A DNA stretch of 64,000 bases from CALINF01 sp039990395. GTDB taxonomy: Bacteria; Pseudomonadota; Gammaproteobacteria; Pseudomonadales; Halieaceae. The notes beneath the pieces were generated by a model, which saw only the letters and a program-made list of their open reading frames with translations, had not been told where the DNA came from and did not search any database. Positions within the stretch are counted from its first letter, which is position 1. Each line of letters begins with the position of its first letter. The stretch covers positions 124,001 to 188,000 of the forward strand of contig JBDXFZ010000126.1 in the NCBI GenBank assembly GCA_039990395.1, read 5' to 3'. Of the stretch, positions 33,383 to 42,279 are shown piece after piece. The translations under genes were made by a program, and so were the position numbers.

Positions 33383-34510
33383 CTAATCCCAGACCTCGAG
33401 ATTGTCGTCTCGTTTCAGCTGCCTGTCCAAATTGATAAACAGGATATCGGACATACCGCAAGACTGGAGCATGGATTCTACGGATGCCTGTTCACTGTCC
33501 GTAAGGCCCGCATGAAGTGCCTGTACTCGCGCCAGAAGGTAAAAGCGATACGGCTGTGCCAAGGCTCTGATGGTTTGATCGCGCACGGTAAACTCGCCAT
33601 TGCCCAGAGGGTTGGCTAGCCGACCTACAGCAGCGGCGCCGGCCTCGGGGTTGTGGTGAGCCAACCAGTCATTGATGCGCTCGGCGGCAGCTCGTGTCTC
33701 TGGTACGAAGTCTTCAGCCAGCACGCGTAGCACCGCTAGCAATGTTTCTGGTACCTCATCGTCCGCCAAAAACTTCGTTCCCGGAGTAAAATACTCGGGT
33801 ACGTCCTGATCGGCCCGGTTCATTCGCTCAACCCAGCGATACACGCGCGTCGCTCGCTGCTGCATCAAGCGGGCCGGAAAGGGATCTCTGCCCAGGTGGG
33901 CATACATGGGAGCGAGCAGACCGAAGTCGCCGATACTGGGCTGCCAGCCCAACAGGTAGGGGTACTGATCGAAGTGGATATTTAGCGCATCGAGATACTC
34001 AACGTAGAGCTCTTCCACAAGCCCCTGTGTATGCTCTGTAACGCCGAAAGCCTCTGCCGCATGCCGCATTCGATCCATCATGTGATCGGTTTTATCCTGC
34101 CGCTGAGTTGTATCGCGCTGAGAATGTAAGAAGTGGTATCGAACAAACTCCAGATTCTCCTGCGGATAATTCCAGCGATAGTGCATAGCTGGGCGCAACA
34201 ACCCATCGGTGCCAATCACATCAAACAATGCGCTGACGATCTGCTGCCGTGGCCCCTTCGGCTGACAGGGTCGACCACTGGCGGCCTCGAAGTGTTCGAT
34301 GATAGCAGCACCGTCGCGAATCACGTCGCCCTGCGGGGTCACTAGCGTGGGTATGGTCGGCAGCTTGCCCTTGGGCAGAACCTCTGCCTTGAAACTCTCA
34401 TGGCCGGTAGACAGTTCCTGAAAGGGGATACCCTGCTTGATCAGGTAGGCGCGAGCCCGGCCCGAGTATAGCGAATGAGTGATAGCGTACAGCCGGTGCA
34501 CTTCTATCAT
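33383..34510 (-). CDS. Long glutathione S-transferase-like protein (second copy)
   Basis: 375 aa from ATG 34510, which overlaps the sulfatase stop by one base (TGATG); the longer upstream frame is sulfatase antisense. N-terminal thioredoxin-like domain (YAITHSLYSGRARAYLIKQGIPF, LPTIPTLVTPQG), C-terminal GST domain (PYLLGWQPSIGDFGLLAPMY), then a long extension ending LTDSEQASVESMLQSCGMSDILF, which matches the end of the protein at 23193. The two form a pair of unusual GSTs. It is last in the DJ-1/DUF4345/sulfatase operon. Confidence 0.8.
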   Translation of the reverse strand: MIEVHRLYAITHSLYSGRARAYLIKQGIPFQELSTGHESFKAEVLPKGKLPTIPTLVTPQGDVIRDGAAIIEHFEAASGRPCQPKGPRQQIVSALFDVIGTDGLLRPAMHYRWNYPQENLEFVRYHFLHSQRDTTQRQDKTDHMMDRMRHAAEAFGVTEHTQGLVEELYVEYLDALNIHFDQYPYLLGWQPSIGDFGLLAPMYAHLGRDPFPARLMQQRATRVYRWVERMNRADQDVPEYFTPGTKFLADDEVPETLLAVLRVLAEDFVPETRAAAERINDWLAHHNPEAGAAAVGRLANPLGNGEFTVRDQTIRALAQPYRFYLLARVQALHAGLTDSEQASVESMLQSCGMSDILFINLDRQLKRDDNLEVWD

Positions 34511-36333
34511 CAGTGGGAATCCTTCTTCATTCGATAGGCAACATAAAATGGAAGCAGCACCAGTAGGCTCAGGAGGAACAGCAGTACTCCCTCGCGGTAC
34601 TGCATCTGTAGCGTATTGGCAACCAACTGCTTTATCTGTGTATAACCCGCCGGTAGGGGCAGCACGCCATTCTCTTGCTGGTAACGTTGATAGCGGGACA
34701 ACATACGTTGAAAGAGGACGGGGCGTGTAGACGCAATATCTTCGGTCTCTCCGGGGTCCTCGACAATATTGAACAGTCGCCACCGTCCATCTCCCAGAGG
34801 CGGCTGGTTGACCATCAACTTGTAATCGCCCTGGAACAGGACGGCATGGCCGGTCAACTCGTAGCCCACCGCATCGTCATCTGTATAAACTCGCTCAGCC
34901 TCCCCTGTGAGTAGCGGAGTCAGGTCACGGCCAATCATAGGCAGCACCGGTCTGCCTGCATAACGCTCACCGGGCTGTTCGACACCGGCCATCGACAGGA
35001 TGGTGGGGGTGATATCCGTGGCCCAGGTAAACGCGGGGTTCAGCTTACTGGACTGCGGTAAAGGCTCACCGGCAATGATCAGGGGTACACGCATTCCGCC
35101 CTCCCCCGTGTAAAATTTGTAAAAGGACAAAGGGCTGGCTGCTGCACTGGCGAAACTGGGGCTGATCGTGTTGAAACTGCCCTTGAGGCCCAAGCGGTCA
35201 TAATCCAGGTGGTAGCCAAGCCGCCCAGGACCGAGCCGCGCGGGAAAAGCCATCGGATCAGCGGGGCCGCTGCCTTCGCTGCCGTTATCCGAGGTAACAA
35301 TGAAAATGGTATTGTCGTACTGGCTTTGGGACTTGAGATACATCACCAGACGGCCGATATGAAAGTCCATGGCTTCGATCATGCCCGCGTACACTGCCAT
35401 ACGCTTGGCCTCGTAACGCTTGCGCTGCGCATCCAGCGCGTCCCAATCATCAGTGGTTGCCATATCCACCATAGCCGTATCCGGCGGCACTATGCCCAGC
35501 TCCACCGCACGCTGCAGCCGCTGTTCACGCAGTGACGCCCAGCCCCTGTCGTACACCCCCATATATTTATCGATGTACTCCTGTGGCGCCTGCACAGGTA
35601 TGTGTACAGCCTGAAAAGGCACATAGGCGAAAAAGGGTTGTCCGTCTTCCAGATTGCTATCGATAAACTCAATGGTTTTATCGATCAGAAAACGTGAAGA
35701 ATAGAAATCGTCTGGCAAGCTGATGCGCTCACCGTCGGCAAACCAATTGGCCTCATCGTACAGTGGCAAGTAAGGGCGCTGCTCCCAGTTGTCGGCGCCT
35801 GAATCCATCAACGCCACTGTGCGCTCGAACCCGCGCCGACTGGGACGCTTATCCGGAGTGGCCCCCAAGTGCCACTTTCCCGCCATATAGGTGTGATAGC
35901 CGGCATCTTCCAATAGGGTGGCCACGGTAACCACGTTATCACCCAGCACACCCTGATAGTGGGCGTGGGAGCGCTGCTGGGGCGCCAGCATTTCAGGAAT
36001 ATTCGGTACACCGGCCAGGTGGTTATCCACGCCGGTGAGCAACATGGCCCGCGCCGGGGCGCAGTTGGCGGCGGTGTGATAGTTGGTGAACCGCACCCCC
36101 TGCTCTGCCAGGGCCGACAGGGTGGGCGTGTTCACCTCGCTGCCGTAGGGAGCAATGTCGGTGTAACCCAGGTCGTCTGCCAAGATAAACACAATATTAG
36201 GGCGTTGAGCGCTAGCGTGTGTCGCATCGGTGAGCGTCTGCGTTTCCGCGCTTGCCTGAACCGCGGCAATCGAAAGGGTCCACAACAGGGAGACGGCCAG
36301 ACCCCATTGCCGGATGCCAGAAACTTTCACCAA
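34510..36333 (-). CDS. Arylsulfatase-type sulfatase with C-terminal membrane helix
   Basis: 607 aa. Signal peptide (about 10-29), metal Asp pair D53-D54 (VFILADDLGYTD), formylglycine signature NCAPARAMLLTG with C91, then MAGKWHLGA and VTSDNGSEGSG. A membrane helix near the end (about 583-600, LLFLLSLLVLLPFYVAY) followed by RMKKDSH would hold it in the inner membrane facing the periplasm. A second sulfatase of the same local regulon, with different length and anchor from the one at 25150, so it may act on another sulfate position or a bound intermediate. Coupled to the GST-like gene by TGATG. Confidence 0.92.
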   Translation of the reverse strand: MVKVSGIRQWGLAVSLLWTLSIAAVQASAETQTLTDATHASAQRPNIVFILADDLGYTDIAPYGSEVNTPTLSALAEQGVRFTNYHTAANCAPARAMLLTGVDNHLAGVPNIPEMLAPQQRSHAHYQGVLGDNVVTVATLLEDAGYHTYMAGKWHLGATPDKRPSRRGFERTVALMDSGADNWEQRPYLPLYDEANWFADGERISLPDDFYSSRFLIDKTIEFIDSNLEDGQPFFAYVPFQAVHIPVQAPQEYIDKYMGVYDRGWASLREQRLQRAVELGIVPPDTAMVDMATTDDWDALDAQRKRYEAKRMAVYAGMIEAMDFHIGRLVMYLKSQSQYDNTIFIVTSDNGSEGSGPADPMAFPARLGPGRLGYHLDYDRLGLKGSFNTISPSFASAAASPLSFYKFYTGEGGMRVPLIIAGEPLPQSSKLNPAFTWATDITPTILSMAGVEQPGERYAGRPVLPMIGRDLTPLLTGEAERVYTDDDAVGYELTGHAVLFQGDYKLMVNQPPLGDGRWRLFNIVEDPGETEDIASTRPVLFQRMLSRYQRYQQENGVLPLPAGYTQIKQLVANTLQMQYREGVLLFLLSLLVLLPFYVAYRMKKDSH

Positions 36334-36334
36334 C

Positions 36335-36712
36335 TCAAGCCCCTTCGGGCAGCCGACGCGACGCCACCAACAAGATGATCGACACGATCACCTCTGGGGC
36401 AATCAGGTCCAGCGCAAGCGTAGCATCGTGAACCAACCACGCCAGGACACGGCCAACGGCCGTGATGGATAACAGCATGATCGCCGGGTAATACCAACTG
36501 CGACGACCGCTGATCAGCGCTATCAACATACAGCTGGCCAGAGTCAGGAAGAAGGAGGACATGTCACCCACCTGGGAGCTCAAGCCCACACCCACATCAA
36601 GGGTCAGACCGAACGTGGGCGCTACCCCGGCAGGAGCTACCAGCCAGCGCAATCCTGTCACCATGAACAGGATGGCGGGCAGGAGTACCATGATTTTAAG
36701 GACTCTATTCAT
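36335..36712 (-). CDS. DUF4345-like small membrane protein
   Basis: 125 aa with four membrane helices (about 5-23, 49-68, 74-92, 103-118). RWLVAPAGVAPTFGL after helix 1 and the overall layout fit DUF4345, a family with no known activity. It ends 1 bp before the sulfatase start and is thus in the same operon. Confidence 0.65.
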   Translation of the reverse strand: MNRVLKIMVLLPAILFMVTGLRWLVAPAGVAPTFGLTLDVGVGLSSQVGDMSSFFLTLASCMLIALISGRRSWYYPAIMLLSITAVGRVLAWLVHDATLALDLIAPEVIVSIILLVASRRLPEGA

Positions 36713-36780
36713 ATTCGTTCCTCTAGAATTTGGGCGCAGATCAGGTTTAAACGTGGTCTGCGCCTATTAGTCCCCATGAA

Positions 36781-37632
36781 TCAATCCCGCTCACTAAGAA
36801 CCAGCATCATGTTATGCGCCGTCTCGAGGCCCGAATTTTGGTTCTGGCCGGTAACAAAGCGCTGCTCTTCGTCGATGGTAACGTGTGTGGCGAAAATATC
36901 CCTAAATGCGGTCTGGCTTTCGAATACGACTCCTGCCTTGCGCAGCTCCGCCTCAGGATGCAGCGGTGTGAGTTCTATACCCAGTTCCTTGATCTGCTTG
37001 TCGGTCACCCCGGTCATACGACGACCGGCAATCAGCAATTTACCGTCGCGGTCACGGGCGTTCACCAGGCCCAGTACACCGTGGCAAACGCCACCAATCA
37101 CCGCGGCCTTAACGCCGTAGTAGGACTCGCTCACTTTGGCCGCCAACACGGGGGATTGCGCAAGATCGTATGCTGCGCCCCAGCCACCTGCTATGAATAC
37201 GATGTCGTACTGGTCGACGGCCACATCGGTAATAGGGATGGAGTTCTTCACCTTGGCCTGTGCAATAGCATCGTTGAGGTAGCGATCGTCTTCGGGCGAC
37301 CGGACCATGAATTGCAGTGTCTGGGGGTCTATTGGGATCTCACCGCCGGCGATACTGGCAATGTCCACTTCCATGCCACCGTCGAGAAACGTGTAATAGG
37401 GATGGGTAAACTCAGAAGCCATCACCCCGGTGGCCGGGCCCTCGGTTTCCCCAGGGGCCGCCAGCACGCCGTGGCTGGTGGTGATAATCAGGGCGCGTTT
37501 CCCCGGCAGCTCTGCCGTTGGCCCGTTGTATTCCGGGTGGAGGCCAGCCTTGTGGAGAATGGTCGGCAACGACAGCAACAACAGCCCTACCAAGACGAGC
37601 AACCCTGCAGCAGTGAAGAGCAACTTTTTCAT
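36781..37632 (-). CDS. DJ-1/PfpI (class I glutamine amidotransferase-like) protein, membrane-anchored
   Basis: 283 aa from ATG 37632; the ORF extends two codons up to a TTG. An N-terminal membrane helix (about 4-22), then a DJ-1/PfpI fold with KRALIITTSHGVLAAPGETEGPATGVMASE, DIVFIAGGWGAAYDL, and the nucleophile elbow VIGGVCHGVLGLV with Cys. Family members include chaperones, glyoxalases and hydratases. First gene of the operon that continues with DUF4345, sulfatase and GST; operator-like site 3 lies upstream. Confidence 0.85.
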   Translation of the reverse strand: MKKLLFTAAGLLVLVGLLLLSLPTILHKAGLHPEYNGPTAELPGKRALIITTSHGVLAAPGETEGPATGVMASEFTHPYYTFLDGGMEVDIASIAGGEIPIDPQTLQFMVRSPEDDRYLNDAIAQAKVKNSIPITDVAVDQYDIVFIAGGWGAAYDLAQSPVLAAKVSESYYGVKAAVIGGVCHGVLGLVNARDRDGKLLIAGRRMTGVTDKQIKELGIELTPLHPEAELRKAGVVFESQTAFRDIFATHVTIDEEQRFVTGQNQNSGLETAHNMMLVLSERD

Positions 37633-37688
37633 AACCAATGTTCCGATAATAGTTGTAGAGGCAGTTCAAGAAATGAACCATATTTATA

Positions 37689-37705
37689 TGGCATATACTA
37701 TGTCA
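37689..37705. promoter_or_regulatory. TGACA-N7-TGTCA operator-like site 3
   Basis: TGGCATATACTATGTCA: seven-base arms with one mismatch (TGGCATA/TATGTCA) around a 3-nt centre, or five-base arms around 7 nt as in the other sites. It lies between the DJ-1 operon and the divergent MBL-hydrolase gene. Confidence 0.6.
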
Positions 37706-37759
37706 TAATAAGTCACTCCATATCAAGTACAATGCGACCTGGCATACGAGGAGCTGTGT

Positions 37760-38830
37760 ATGAAAAAGTTAGTTGCCGTCACCGCGATCGTGGCAATACT
37801 CGGTGTTACGGTTTATAGCCAGCGCGCAACCATCGCCGCCCGCGTGATGGAGAAAGGCCTGGAATCCCGAATGGGAGTAGACATCGTGGCGGAGCTGGAG
37901 GACGGCCTGCACCTCGGCCTCTGTGGCGCGGGCGGTCCACTGCCCGCCCCCAACGCCTCCGGACCTTGTGTCGCAGTGGTGGCCGGTAAGCAGCTCTTCA
38001 TGGTGGACTCGGGTACCGACGGCCCTCGCAACCTGGCCCGAATGGGATATCAGCCGGGCACCGTCAAGGGCGTTTTCCTCACTCATTTCCACTCCGATCA
38101 TATCGACGGCTTGGGCGAAATCAGCACAATACGCTGGGCTGGAGGCGACAACGACTCGCCCCTGCCGGTCTATGGGCCACGCGGTGTAGAACGGGTAGTA
38201 GACGGATTCAACGCCGCCTATGCTCAGGACTTCGTCTACCGACACGAGCACCATGGAGATCTTGTGGCGCCGATGAAGGCCGCCGGCATGCAAGCCGTGC
38301 CGTTCGACAAGCCCGCCATGGGTGAACTGGTCGTTGTATACGAGGGAGAGGGACTCAAGGTGGAAATGCTCGCGGTGGATCACTCACCGGTAGAACCGGC
38401 CGTAGGCTACCGCTTCACCTACAAGGGTCGTTCACTGCTGATTACCGGCGACACCACCAAGCAGGCCAATATCCAGAAGTTCTCCGAGGGCATCGACCTG
38501 CTGGTGCACGAGGCCTTGGCCCCCAACCTGGTCAACATGATGAACGCGACCGCGAAGAAGCTGGGCAACGAGATCATGGCCAAGATCACCTACGATATTC
38601 TCGATTACCACGCCAGTCCGGTGGAAGCCGCGGAAACAGCCCGCGATGCCGGCGTTGGTCACCTGCTGTACTATCACATCGTCCCGCCGCTGGTTATCCC
38701 GGGTCAAGATTTGTTGTATCTGAACGGGGCCGAAGATATCTTCCCGGAATATACCATCGGGCAGGATGGCGTGGCATTCACGCTACCGGCGAACTCGAAG
38801 GCAATCATCAAAACCAGCGACGGTTTGTAA
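37760..38830 (+). CDS. Metallo-beta-lactamase fold hydrolase (exported or anchored)
   Basis: 356 aa. N-terminal hydrophobic segment (about 3-20). Metal motif H109-x-H111-x-D113-H114 in LTHFHSDHIDGLGE, further ligands in LAVDHSPVEPAVGYRFT and LITGDTT, and the C-terminal YYHIVPPL His. The architecture resembles RNase Z-like and aryl-sulfate/lactone hydrolases of the MBL superfamily; the hydrophobic N-terminus argues against RNase Z. It probably hydrolyses an ester or lactone outside the cytoplasm. Divergent from the DJ-1 operon across site 3. Confidence 0.87.
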   Translation: MKKLVAVTAIVAILGVTVYSQRATIAARVMEKGLESRMGVDIVAELEDGLHLGLCGAGGPLPAPNASGPCVAVVAGKQLFMVDSGTDGPRNLARMGYQPGTVKGVFLTHFHSDHIDGLGEISTIRWAGGDNDSPLPVYGPRGVERVVDGFNAAYAQDFVYRHEHHGDLVAPMKAAGMQAVPFDKPAMGELVVVYEGEGLKVEMLAVDHSPVEPAVGYRFTYKGRSLLITGDTTKQANIQKFSEGIDLLVHEALAPNLVNMMNATAKKLGNEIMAKITYDILDYHASPVEAAETARDAGVGHLLYYHIVPPLVIPGQDLLYLNGAEDIFPEYTIGQDGVAFTLPANSKAIIKTSDGL

Positions 38831-38867
38831 ATAAAATTGAGAAAAAGTTGCTTGTGTGCTGCGGCTT

Positions 38868-38887
38868 GGAAGGCATGTTGGCCTTCC
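38868..38887 (+). other. Hairpin between the MBL hydrolase and acyltransferase genes
   Basis: Exact arms GGAAGGC/GCCTTCC with a 6-nt loop, followed by TGAAAAG. No T-tract, so at most a Rho-assisted stop or mRNA end-protecting structure. Confidence 0.4.
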
Positions 38888-38949
38888 TGAAAAGGCACAA
38901 GGCGACATTCAACAGGCGCGAGTAAGAGTTGGCGACAACAGAGAGAATT

Positions 38950-40431
38950 ATGAAAAAGCTTAGTATGGTAGACAAGGCGTTTCTAATCTCGGAAACCCGT
39001 GAAATGCCCATGCACGTGGGCGGCCTCGCCCTGTATACCCTGCCCGAGGGTGTCGATGAGCAGGAATTCTTGCACAGCCTGGCACACAACGTGCGCAACG
39101 CAGACGCCCTACTGCCGCCGTTCGGCGATCGGCTGAAACTGGGGCGCATGGGCCTGGCGGGCAATGCCTTCTGGGAACCCGATCCAGCCATGGACATGGA
39201 CTACCACGTTCGCCACTCGGCCCTGCCCAAACCCGGCCGCTACCGTGAATTGTTCAATCTGGTATCGCGCCTGCACGGCACCCTGCTGGAACGAAGTCGC
39301 CCTCTGTGGGAGATGCACCTTATCGAAGGCCTGCAGAACCGCCAGTTCGCTGTCTACACCAAGACCCACCACGCAGCGGTGGACGGCGCACGCTCCATGC
39401 ACATCTCACGCAGTATGCTCTCTGCAGACCCAAATCAAATACTCGACGACTCGCCCCTGTCTCTAAAATCCTGGCAACGTTACAAGGAAGGCCTGCGCAT
39501 GGGCAAACCGGCTGAGCACTCGGATGCAGAATTGCGCAACGTCGCCGACATGCTCAAGTCAAACTTCGACAGCAGCACCAACCTGTTCCGCGCCCTCAAA
39601 GGATTCACGCAGGCCTGGAGTGGCCGCGGCGGCGAGCTTTCCCTGCCGCACCTGCAGGTTCCCACCAGTGCCCTGAATACAGAAGTAGACGGTGCCAGGC
39701 GCTTCGTTGCACAGTCCTGGCCCTTTGCCCGTATCTACGCGGTGGGCAAAGCGTTTGATGGCACCTTCAACGATGCGGTCCTGGCGATGTGTGCCGGCGC
39801 CCTGCGCCAGTACCTACAAAACCACGCGGAGTTACCTGAAGAGTCCCTCAAGTCCATGGTACCGGTCTCACTGCGCAAGGCGGGAGACGTAGACTCGGGG
39901 AACGCAGTAGCCAGTATCAGCGCAGACCTCGCAACCAACATCGCCGACCCCGGCGAGCGCATTCAGGCCATCATGGCGTCGGTAAAGGCGGGTAAGGCGT
40001 TCTACGATGGCATGTCGCCCAAAGAGATTGAACTGGTCAGTGTGATCATGCAGACCCCCACCCTCGCACTCTTGCCGTTGGGGCTGATCTCGCGTCTGCC
40101 CGCTTACAACGTCGCCATCTCCAACGTGCCAGGCATTAGGGAAACCATGTACTGGAACGGGGCGCGCATGGACGGCTCCTACCCTCTGTCCATCGTCACG
40201 GACGGCATGGCCATGAATATCACCCTGGTCACTTACGACCAGAATGTGGACTTCGGCATCATCGCCTGTCGGCGTTCTGTGCCTCAGGTGCAGCGGCTTA
40301 TTGACTACATGGAGGTGGCACTGCAAGAGCTGGAGGACGCAGCAGGCATCAAGGCAAAGCCCGTGGTTAAACGGAAGGCTCCAAAGCGCAAGGCTCTAAA
40401 ACGTAAGGCCAAAAGAGTCAGTGTGAAATAA
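38950..40431 (+). CDS. Wax ester synthase/diacylglycerol acyltransferase (WS/DGAT)
   Basis: 493 aa from ATG 38950; a TTG seven codons upstream is the alternative. It esterifies an alcohol or diacylglycerol with acyl-CoA. The N-terminus KKLSMVDKAFLISETREMPMHVGGL matches the family, the catalytic motif HHAAVDG is at 140-146, and SNVPG near 390 is the second conserved block. The last ~25 residues are a Lys/Arg-rich tail (KRKAPKRKALKRKAKR) not usual for the family; it could bind membranes, DNA or an inclusion surface. It follows the MBL-hydrolase gene. Confidence 0.92.
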   Translation: MKKLSMVDKAFLISETREMPMHVGGLALYTLPEGVDEQEFLHSLAHNVRNADALLPPFGDRLKLGRMGLAGNAFWEPDPAMDMDYHVRHSALPKPGRYRELFNLVSRLHGTLLERSRPLWEMHLIEGLQNRQFAVYTKTHHAAVDGARSMHISRSMLSADPNQILDDSPLSLKSWQRYKEGLRMGKPAEHSDAELRNVADMLKSNFDSSTNLFRALKGFTQAWSGRGGELSLPHLQVPTSALNTEVDGARRFVAQSWPFARIYAVGKAFDGTFNDAVLAMCAGALRQYLQNHAELPEESLKSMVPVSLRKAGDVDSGNAVASISADLATNIADPGERIQAIMASVKAGKAFYDGMSPKEIELVSVIMQTPTLALLPLGLISRLPAYNVAISNVPGIRETMYWNGARMDGSYPLSIVTDGMAMNITLVTYDQNVDFGIIACRRSVPQVQRLIDYMEVALQELEDAAGIKAKPVVKRKAPKRKALKRKAKRVSVK

Positions 40432-40516
40432 CCAATGATCGCTGAATAGAGGGCAACTTCCGATTCATGCTGCGCCGACCTGATCACGGCCGTGTTCTGT
40501 CATTTCACCTGGCCGC

Positions 40517-41107
40517 TCAGTAGTCGCCCATTAGGTTGTTCAGCAACGTTTTGAGAATAGTGACACTGGCTGTCTTACTCAAACCTTGGTGGTAGCGCAG
40601 CCTGTGCCACATTTCATAGGAGGCTATAGCATCGATGGCTTCACGAGTATCACGGGGCACCAATTTCAGTTCTGGCAGCCAGTCATCCAGATCCCTGCGC
40701 AAAGCGCGTTGGTTACGAGCATAGTTTTTGCGTAATACCTTATAACGCCAGAGCAGAGCGGTAGTACCCAGGACAATGTTGGTGACACTTTCATAGGCGT
40801 CGGCATGACGTTCCACCGCGTGATCAATACGCTCCTCTAGCGTTCCGTCCCGATCCCCGCCAAAAAATAGCGCTTGGTAGGAGTCGCGAATGTGATCGTC
40901 GACAGCTTCAAAAAGCGTCTCCATATCTTCAAAATGCCGAAAGAAGGAGCGAATACCGACACCCGCTCGATCGGATATCTGCTGAGCCGTGGGCACCAGC
41001 ACGCCCTCCTCCTGCAGCGCCAACACCGCTTCAATAATGGCGAGTCGACTACGTTCACTGCGAAGGCGACGTCCGTCAATAACCTCAGCACCCTGTTTTT
41101 TTGACAT
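40517..41107 (-). CDS. TetR-family transcriptional regulator
   Basis: 196 aa. The HTH region RSRLAIIEAVLALQEEGVLVPTAQQISDRAGVGIRSFFRHFEDMETLFEAV is typical. The C-terminal domain has a helical ligand pocket of unknown specificity. ATG 41107. A short palindrome GCATT-AAG-AATGC (41147-41159) lies ahead of the start. It is the only regulator within the 20-41 kb catabolic block, so it is a candidate for the TGACA-N7-TGTCA sites, though no such site lies at its own promoter. Confidence 0.9.
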   Translation of the reverse strand: MSKKQGAEVIDGRRLRSERSRLAIIEAVLALQEEGVLVPTAQQISDRAGVGIRSFFRHFEDMETLFEAVDDHIRDSYQALFFGGDRDGTLEERIDHAVERHADAYESVTNIVLGTTALLWRYKVLRKNYARNQRALRRDLDDWLPELKLVPRDTREAIDAIASYEMWHRLRYHQGLSKTASVTILKTLLNNLMGDY

Positions 41108-41307
41108 AACGGTCTCAAATTTTATTCTGATAACACAGATATATTGGCATTAAGAATGCAACAATGCGCCGGACATTTCCAGCCCTACCGAATCCATAGA
41201 GACCCGGCCTGGCAGGGCATCCCTTAAGAAACAAATACCCTTCCCCATTCGGCGCAGCTTTAAGTAAAGCTCTTCACTACGTTTGGAAAAAACTGTGCAC
41301 GTCGTGC

Positions 41308-42180
41308 TTATAGAAACTTCTCAAGTAACCGGAGAAACACCTGCAACTGGTCGTGATGCACCCAGTGGCCGGCATTGGCAATAGTCTCAACCTGCACATC
41401 CTGAAAGACCTGGTCTCGGCCATCCTGCGCCGGATTGGAAGCATCGCTTTCATCACCGTACACCAGCAGTGTCGGACAAGTGATCTTGCTGTACAGCGCG
41501 GCGGCGAGGTCTGGCGTCACTGCTGCATTTTGGAATACGTTTATGTAGTTATCATACTTCCAGCTGAAACTGCCATCTTCGTTCTGGTTTGCTCCGTGAA
41601 CTGTGAGGTGTTGGGCCTGCTGCGGTGACAGGTGTGGATTAGCCTCCTGCATACGCAATGTCGCATCAGCCAGGCTTTTATAGCGTCGCGGTTGCCGCCC
41701 CGAGATGCCGCGAACCTGATCGACCCAATTGCGAAGACTGTCTGCTGGTTCCTGTTTTTTCCACTCGGCGAGCATTTTCGGTGAGGGCCCCAGCCCTTCT
41801 ATGGCCACCAGCTTCTCCACTTTATCTGGATAAAGCCCCGCGTAGCGCAAACTGACATTGCCACCCATAGAGTGAGCTACGATGCGCAGCGGTGCCAGTT
41901 CAAGCTGATGAATAAGCTGCGCAATATCGTAGGTGTAATCCATCATGTTGTAGGTGCCACCCGTTATCCACTGACTGTCACCATGCCCACGCAAGTCAGG
42001 TGCGATTACGTGGTATTGCTCACTGAGTTCGCGCGCCAGCCAGTCCCAGTTGCGGCAATGATCGCGACCACCATGCACCAGCAGCAAGGGCGGTGCCTCG
42101 GCATTCCCCCAATCCACGTAGTGCAAACGCAGCCGCTGTGAGTAGTAAAATTTTGAGGTCGGGCCAAAATCTAGCGACAT
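41308..42180 (-). CDS. Alpha/beta hydrolase
   Basis: 290 aa, cytoplasmic. Oxyanion-region LLLVHGGRDHCRNWDWLA, nucleophile elbow VAHSMGGNVSLRYAG with Ser, an acid candidate in LVYGDESD and His in NAGHWVHHDQ. The ring- and lactone-type hydrolases of fold-family peptidase S33/epoxide hydrolase are closest by pattern. Substrate unknown. ATG 42180. Confidence 0.88.
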   Translation of the reverse strand: MSLDFGPTSKFYYSQRLRLHYVDWGNAEAPPLLLVHGGRDHCRNWDWLARELSEQYHVIAPDLRGHGDSQWITGGTYNMMDYTYDIAQLIHQLELAPLRIVAHSMGGNVSLRYAGLYPDKVEKLVAIEGLGPSPKMLAEWKKQEPADSLRNWVDQVRGISGRQPRRYKSLADATLRMQEANPHLSPQQAQHLTVHGANQNEDGSFSWKYDNYINVFQNAAVTPDLAAALYSKITCPTLLVYGDESDASNPAQDGRDQVFQDVQVETIANAGHWVHHDQLQVFLRLLEKFL

Positions 42181-42279
42181 GAGTTATTCCCTTTGAACGT
42201 TCGTAAGCACCGGTACAATGAATAATCAGTTGCGCCTTGCGCGAAACCTTCCTCGTAGAGTGGAAGCCTGCGAAACAGT

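Noticed and set aside
33383..34783. A 466-aa GST-like protein starting at 34783
   Set aside because: The first ~91 residues are antisense to the sulfatase and unlike any GST; ATG 34510 overlaps the sulfatase stop and starts the domain.
36814..37818. A 334-aa plus-strand ORF
   Set aside because: It is antisense to the DJ-1/PfpI gene, which has a coherent fold, motifs and operon context.
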